A stretch of 40,006 bases of DNA from Mycobacterium ostraviense (lineage in GTDB: Bacteria > Actinomycetota > Actinomycetes > Mycobacteriales > Mycobacteriaceae), in contig NZ_NKRE01000001.1 in NCBI RefSeq assembly GCF_002705925.1, positions 1,639,072 through 1,679,077 on the forward strand. The letters run 5' to 3'. The position numbers were made by a program, and so were the translations under genes. This document shows, one piece after another, positions 37,308 to 40,006 of this stretch. A model generated the notes under the pieces. That model saw only the letters and a list, made by a program, of their open reading frames with translations. It did no database searches and had not been told where the DNA came from. Position 1 is the stretch's first letter; every line of letters starts with the position of its first letter.

Positions 37308-38881
37308 CAACGTTCGCGGGCAAAGCCGCCGCGTCCGCCGACAAGGTTCGCGGCGGCTATTACACGCCGCCCGCGGTGGCCCGGTTCCTGGCCCGCTGGG
37401 TCTGCGAGGCCGGCCCACGGATCCTGGAGCCCTCCTGCGGCGACGGCCGGATTCTGCGCGAACTGGCCGCCCTGACGTGCCGGGCCCACGGCGTGGAAAT
37501 CGTTGCGCGGGAAGCGAAGAAGTCGCGAGAATTCGCTGCCGTCGACATCGACAACTTTTTCAGCTGGCTGCATACGACCCGACCCGGCAGCTGGGATGGC
37601 ATCGCCGGCAACCCGCCCTATATCCGCTTCGGCAACTGGGCACCCGACCAGCGGGCACCGGCGCTGGAGCTGATGCGAAGCGCGGGCCTGCGCCCGACGA
37701 GGCTGACCAATGCCTGGGTCCCGTTCGTCGTGGCCAGCACCGCCCTGGTGCGCGACGGCGGACGCGTGGGCCTGGTGGTTCCGGCGGAATTGTTGCAGGT
37801 CGGGTACGCGGCGCAGCTGCGGGAATTTCTGCTGAGCGGTTATCGCGAAATCACGCTGGTGACCTTCGAGCGATTGGTATTCGACGCGATCCTGCAAGAA
37901 GTCGTGTTGTTCTGCGGAGTGGTCGGTGCGGGCCCGGCGCGGATCCGCACGGTCAACCTCGCCGATGCCTGCGGGCTCGAACGCGCGAACCTCACCGGCG
38001 AGACCGCTCCGGCACTCCTTCACGAAAAAGAAAAGTGGACCACGTATTTCCTCGAGCCGGGTCAGATCGAGCTGTTACGCGGGCTCCGCCGGTCCGGGAC
38101 CTTGGTCAGGCTCGGCGAACTGGCCGAGGTGGATGTGGGCATCGTGACCGGCCGCAACAGCTTCTTCACCTTCACCGACGCTGAGGCCGCAGCCCTGGGG
38201 CTGCGGCCCCATTGCGTTCCGCTGGTCTCGCGCAGTGCCCAACTCAGCGGTCTGGTCTACGACGACGATTGCCGGGCAAGCGATGTCGCCGCCGGCCACC
38301 GAACCTGGCTGCTGGACGCCCCCGTTACCCGCACGGATCCCGCTTTGGCCGCACACCTTGCCGCCGGCGAGGCCGCCGGGGTTCACCTGGGCTATAAGTG
38401 CTCGATCCGCAAACCGTGGTGGCGCACGCCATCGCTGTGGATTCCGGACCTTTTCATGCTGCGCCAAATCCACTGCGCGCCGCGCCTGACGGTCAATGCG
38501 GCTGCGGCGACGAGCACCGACACCGTGCATCGGGTGCGGGTGCACCCCACCGTCGATCCGGCAAGGCTCGCCGCCGTCTTCCACAACAGCGCGACGTTCG
38601 CGTTCGCCGAGATCATGGGCCGCAGTTATGGCGGTGGCGTCCTAGAGCTCGAGCCGGGTGAGGCCGAGCTGTTGCCGGTCCCGCCGCCGGCGTACGCGAG
38701 CGCCGAACTTGCCCGCGACGTCGATCTATTGCTGAAGGCAAACGAGATGGACAAGGCCCTCGAGATCGTGGATCGGCGGGTGCTGATCGAGCGGCTCGGT
38801 CTGTCGCGCGACCTCGTCGCCAGCTGCCGGGCGGCGTGGTCCACCCTTCGCGGTCGCCGACGCAACCGGGGGTCGCGTTGA
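37304..38881 (+). CDS. mamA: N6-adenine DNA methyltransferase MamA
   Basis: A 525-residue class of type I/II-like adenine methyltransferase, in the place of Rv3263. The SAM site is [12 protein letters not shown] (motif I, 40-51), the catalytic motif IV is NPPY at 103-106, and the early [16 protein letters not shown] is typical. The C-terminal half (about 270-500) is a target-recognition region with no nuclease domain, so it is a solitary enzyme. In M. tuberculosis MamA methylates CTGGAG and alters promoters where the site overlaps the -10 box. ATG 37304 shares bases with the fbiB TGA. It is about 28 residues shorter than the M. tuberculosis annotation, probably a start difference. A Nudix gene overlaps its stop. 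Confidence 0.93.
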   Translation: MTTFAGKAAASADKVRGGYYTPPAVARFLARWVCEAGPRILEPSCGDGRILRELAALTCRAHGVEIVAREAKKSREFAAVDIDNFFSWLHTTRPGSWDGIAGNPPYIRFGNWAPDQRAPALELMRSAGLRPTRLTNAWVPFVVASTALVRDGGRVGLVVPAELLQVGYAAQLREFLLSGYREITLVTFERLVFDAILQEVVLFCGVVGAGPARIRTVNLADACGLERANLTGETAPALLHEKEKWTTYFLEPGQIELLRGLRRSGTLVRLGELAEVDVGIVTGRNSFFTFTDAEAAALGLRPHCVPLVSRSAQLSGLVYDDDCRASDVAAGHRTWLLDAPVTRTDPALAAHLAAGEAAGVHLGYKCSIRKPWWRTPSLWIPDLFMLRQIHCAPRLTVNAAAATSTDTVHRVRVHPTVDPARLAAVFHNSATFAFAEIMGRSYGGGVLELEPGEAELLPVPPPAYASAELARDVDLLLKANEMDKALEIVDRRVLIERLGLSRDLVASCRAAWSTLRGRRRNRGSR

Positions 38882-39432
38882 GTATCCGGGATTCGGTGAT
38901 CGCCACTCTCACCGATTGGCAGGCTCCCGATCCGGGTCAGGACTCGCTGCGGCATGCCGTGCTGGCGTTCGTGCATGCCCGCGCCGACGCGTGCCGGCGC
39001 GACTGCGAAGCCGGCCACATCACCGCCTCGACGCTGGTGCTGGACGACAGCGGCACTCAGGTGCTGCTGTGTTTGCATCGCCGCTTCGGCCGTTGGGTGC
39101 AGCTGGGCGGCCACTGCGAGGACGACGACCGCGACGTCGTCGCCGCGGCGCTGCGGGAGGCGACCGAGGAATCCGGGATCGCCGGTTTGCGACTGGCACC
39201 CGGACTCGTCGCCGTGCACGTGCATCCGGTCACCTGTTCGTTGGGAGTGCCGACGCGTCATCTGGATCTGCAGTTCGTGGCGCATGCGCCGGCCGGGGCG
39301 CAGATCGCGATCAGCGAGGAGTCCGAGGACCTGCGGTGGTGGCCGGCCGAGAAGTTACCGCCCGGAGCCGACCACGCGCTGGCGTACCTGGTGACTCAAG
39401 CGACCCAAGCGACGCGCCGAGCGGCACGCTAA
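38878..39432 (+). CDS. Nudix hydrolase
   Basis: A 184-residue Nudix protein. The box reads GGHCEDDDRDVVAAALREAT, then EESGI: the REATEESG half is intact, while the first half has Asp in place of the usual Glu and one extra residue before REx, as in a known actinobacterial subgroup. Upstream VLLCLHRRFGRWVQLGGH gives the usual strand into the box. The substrate could be a nucleotide or dinucleotide and cannot be told. The start is TTG 38878, whose TG overlaps the mamA TGA (TTGA); a GTG at 38836 is the alternative. M. tuberculosis has no Nudix gene at this spot as I recall (Rv3264c follows), so this is an accessory gene at the end of the F420-mamA operon. Confidence 0.85.
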   Translation: MSIRDSVIATLTDWQAPDPGQDSLRHAVLAFVHARADACRRDCEAGHITASTLVLDDSGTQVLLCLHRRFGRWVQLGGHCEDDDRDVVAAALREATEESGIAGLRLAPGLVAVHVHPVTCSLGVPTRHLDLQFVAHAPAGAQIAISEESEDLRWWPAEKLPPGADHALAYLVTQATQATRRAAR

Positions 39433-39669
39433 AGCTAAAGCGTGTCGAACAACTGGCTGCGTCGAGTCTTGTGAGTAGTGGGGCGATGTGGCTGAGGTAG
39501 ACGCAGGATGGTGGACCAGGTAGGTGTAAAGCGGATCCTCGCGGGGCGATCAGCACCGCCAACGCGCCGTGTCGGCTCCGGCCCGGCCGGCCGGCCGGTG
39601 GGCGGTCACCCACCCGTGTCGCCACCGACGGGCCAGGGCCATCCGGCAAGCAATCCGTGGGCCTGACGG
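39433..39669. other. Gap between Nudix and PE_PGRS genes
   Basis: A 237-bp convergent gap. A GCTAAA direct repeat occurs at its start (39431-39442 area) and a GGCC-rich run (CCGGCCGGCCGGCCGG) near 39585-39598. No gene, promoter or obvious terminator is seen. Confidence 0.4.
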
Positions 39670-40006
39670 CTACGCCAACCCGTTCATCCCGGGCAGACCG
39701 AATAGCAGCCCCGGGCAACCGCCAGTGCCGGCGTTGCCCGTGACCCCACCGGGCCCGGCGTTGCCGCCGTTACCACCGTCGCCGATCAGCACGGACTTGC
39801 CGCCGACCCCGCCGTCACCGCCGGTCGTTGTGCCCCGGCCACCCGCGCCGCCGGCACCGCCGTTGCCGAACAGCGGGCCGGCGATGCCGCCAGTCCCGCC
39901 GGCGCCGCCGTTGCCAGACAGGCTGTCTCCGCCGGTCCCGCCGATCCCGCCGTTGCCGAGCAGCCCCGCGTTGCCGCCAGTCCCGCCGGCCCCGCCGGCC
40001 CCGCCG
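39670..40006 (-). CDS. PE_PGRS protein, C-terminal part (cut by window edge)
   Basis: Minus-strand frame ending at TAG 39670-39672. The 111 visible residues are Gly-Gly-X repeats of PGRS type ([39 protein letters not shown]) and finish with the typical PGRS tail [12 protein letters not shown]. The N-terminal PE domain lies beyond position 40006. These surface or secreted proteins are characteristic of the M. tuberculosis/kansasii/marinum side of the genus and nearly absent from the avium complex. Unusual residues include a single Cys in GGCPG near the C-terminus. Identity of the specific member cannot be told. Confidence 0.9.
   Translation of the reverse strand, partial: GGAGGAGGTGGNAGLLGNGGIGGTGGDSLSGNGGAGGTGGIAGPLFGNGGAGGAGGRGTTTGGDGGVGGKSVLIGDGGNGGNAGPGGVTGNAGTGGCPGLLFGLPGMNGLA

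Noticed and set aside
39585..39598. GGCC-rich run as a terminator for the convergent genes
   Set aside because: It is a simple alternating GC tract without a defined loop or T-tract.

Overview
The window reads as chromosome of a slow-growing, non-tuberculosis-complex Mycobacterium. It is GC-rich, and from about 6.3 kb to 38.9 kb the gene order follows the M. tuberculosis backbone Rv3240c to Rv3263: secA1, hpf, comF, (insertion), Rv3243c-like, lpqB, mtrB, mtrA, tmk, sahH, Rv3249c-like TetR, rubB, rubA, alkB, amino acid permease, Rv3254-like FAD enzyme (here two copies), manA, Rv3256c-like, manB, Rv3258c-like, Rv3259-like, whiB2, fbiA, fbiB, mamA. A PE_PGRS C-terminus runs off the right edge, which suggests a PE_PGRS-rich species (kansasii/szulgai/gordonae/marinum type) rather than the M. 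avium complex. That species placement is inference.

Region by region: 1-0.8 kb holds wrecked genes, including a mosaic, frameshifted LuxR regulator. 0.87-4.6 kb has a PucR-type regulator divergent from a Baeyer-Villiger-type flavin monooxygenase that overlaps an alpha/beta hydrolase by one base; together they look like a ketone-to-ester-to-acid module. 4.6-6.3 kb is an insertion-sequence scar: an IS3-type C-terminal stub, a truncated IS1634-type transposase and an intact DUF6788 gene. 6.3-10.9 kb is core (secA1, hpf, comF), with a long stem-loop between comF and hpf. 10.9-15.05 kb is an accessory block absent from the M. tuberculosis order: an L,D-transpeptidase, an IstB relic, a second hydrolase, a second transposase relic and a secreted Pro/Val-rich protein with an exact 33-bp repeat.

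15.05-22.4 kb is core envelope signalling and metabolism (Rv3243c-like, lpqB-mtrB-mtrA, tmk, sahH). 22.5-24.95 kb is an alkane hydroxylase operon, alkB-rubA-rubB-TetR, joined by ATGA overlaps and headed by a promoter with a near-perfect 20-bp palindrome. An APC permease follows, then a tandem duplication of the Rv3254-type FAD enzyme with its promoter. 29.3-33.6 kb is a mannose-phosphate operon (DUF3499 gene, manB, Rv3256c-like, manA) on the minus strand. 33.7-39.4 kb carries the Rv3259-like gene, whiB2 and a tightly overlapping plus-strand operon, fbiA-fbiB-mamA-Nudix, linking cofactor F420 synthesis to an adenine DNA methyltransferase. Several genes here have a TAnnnT box 6-8 nt before the start codon, as in leaderless mycobacterial transcripts.

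No tRNA, rRNA or CRISPR array was seen. Calls rest on reading motifs and remembered family sequences; no database search was run.
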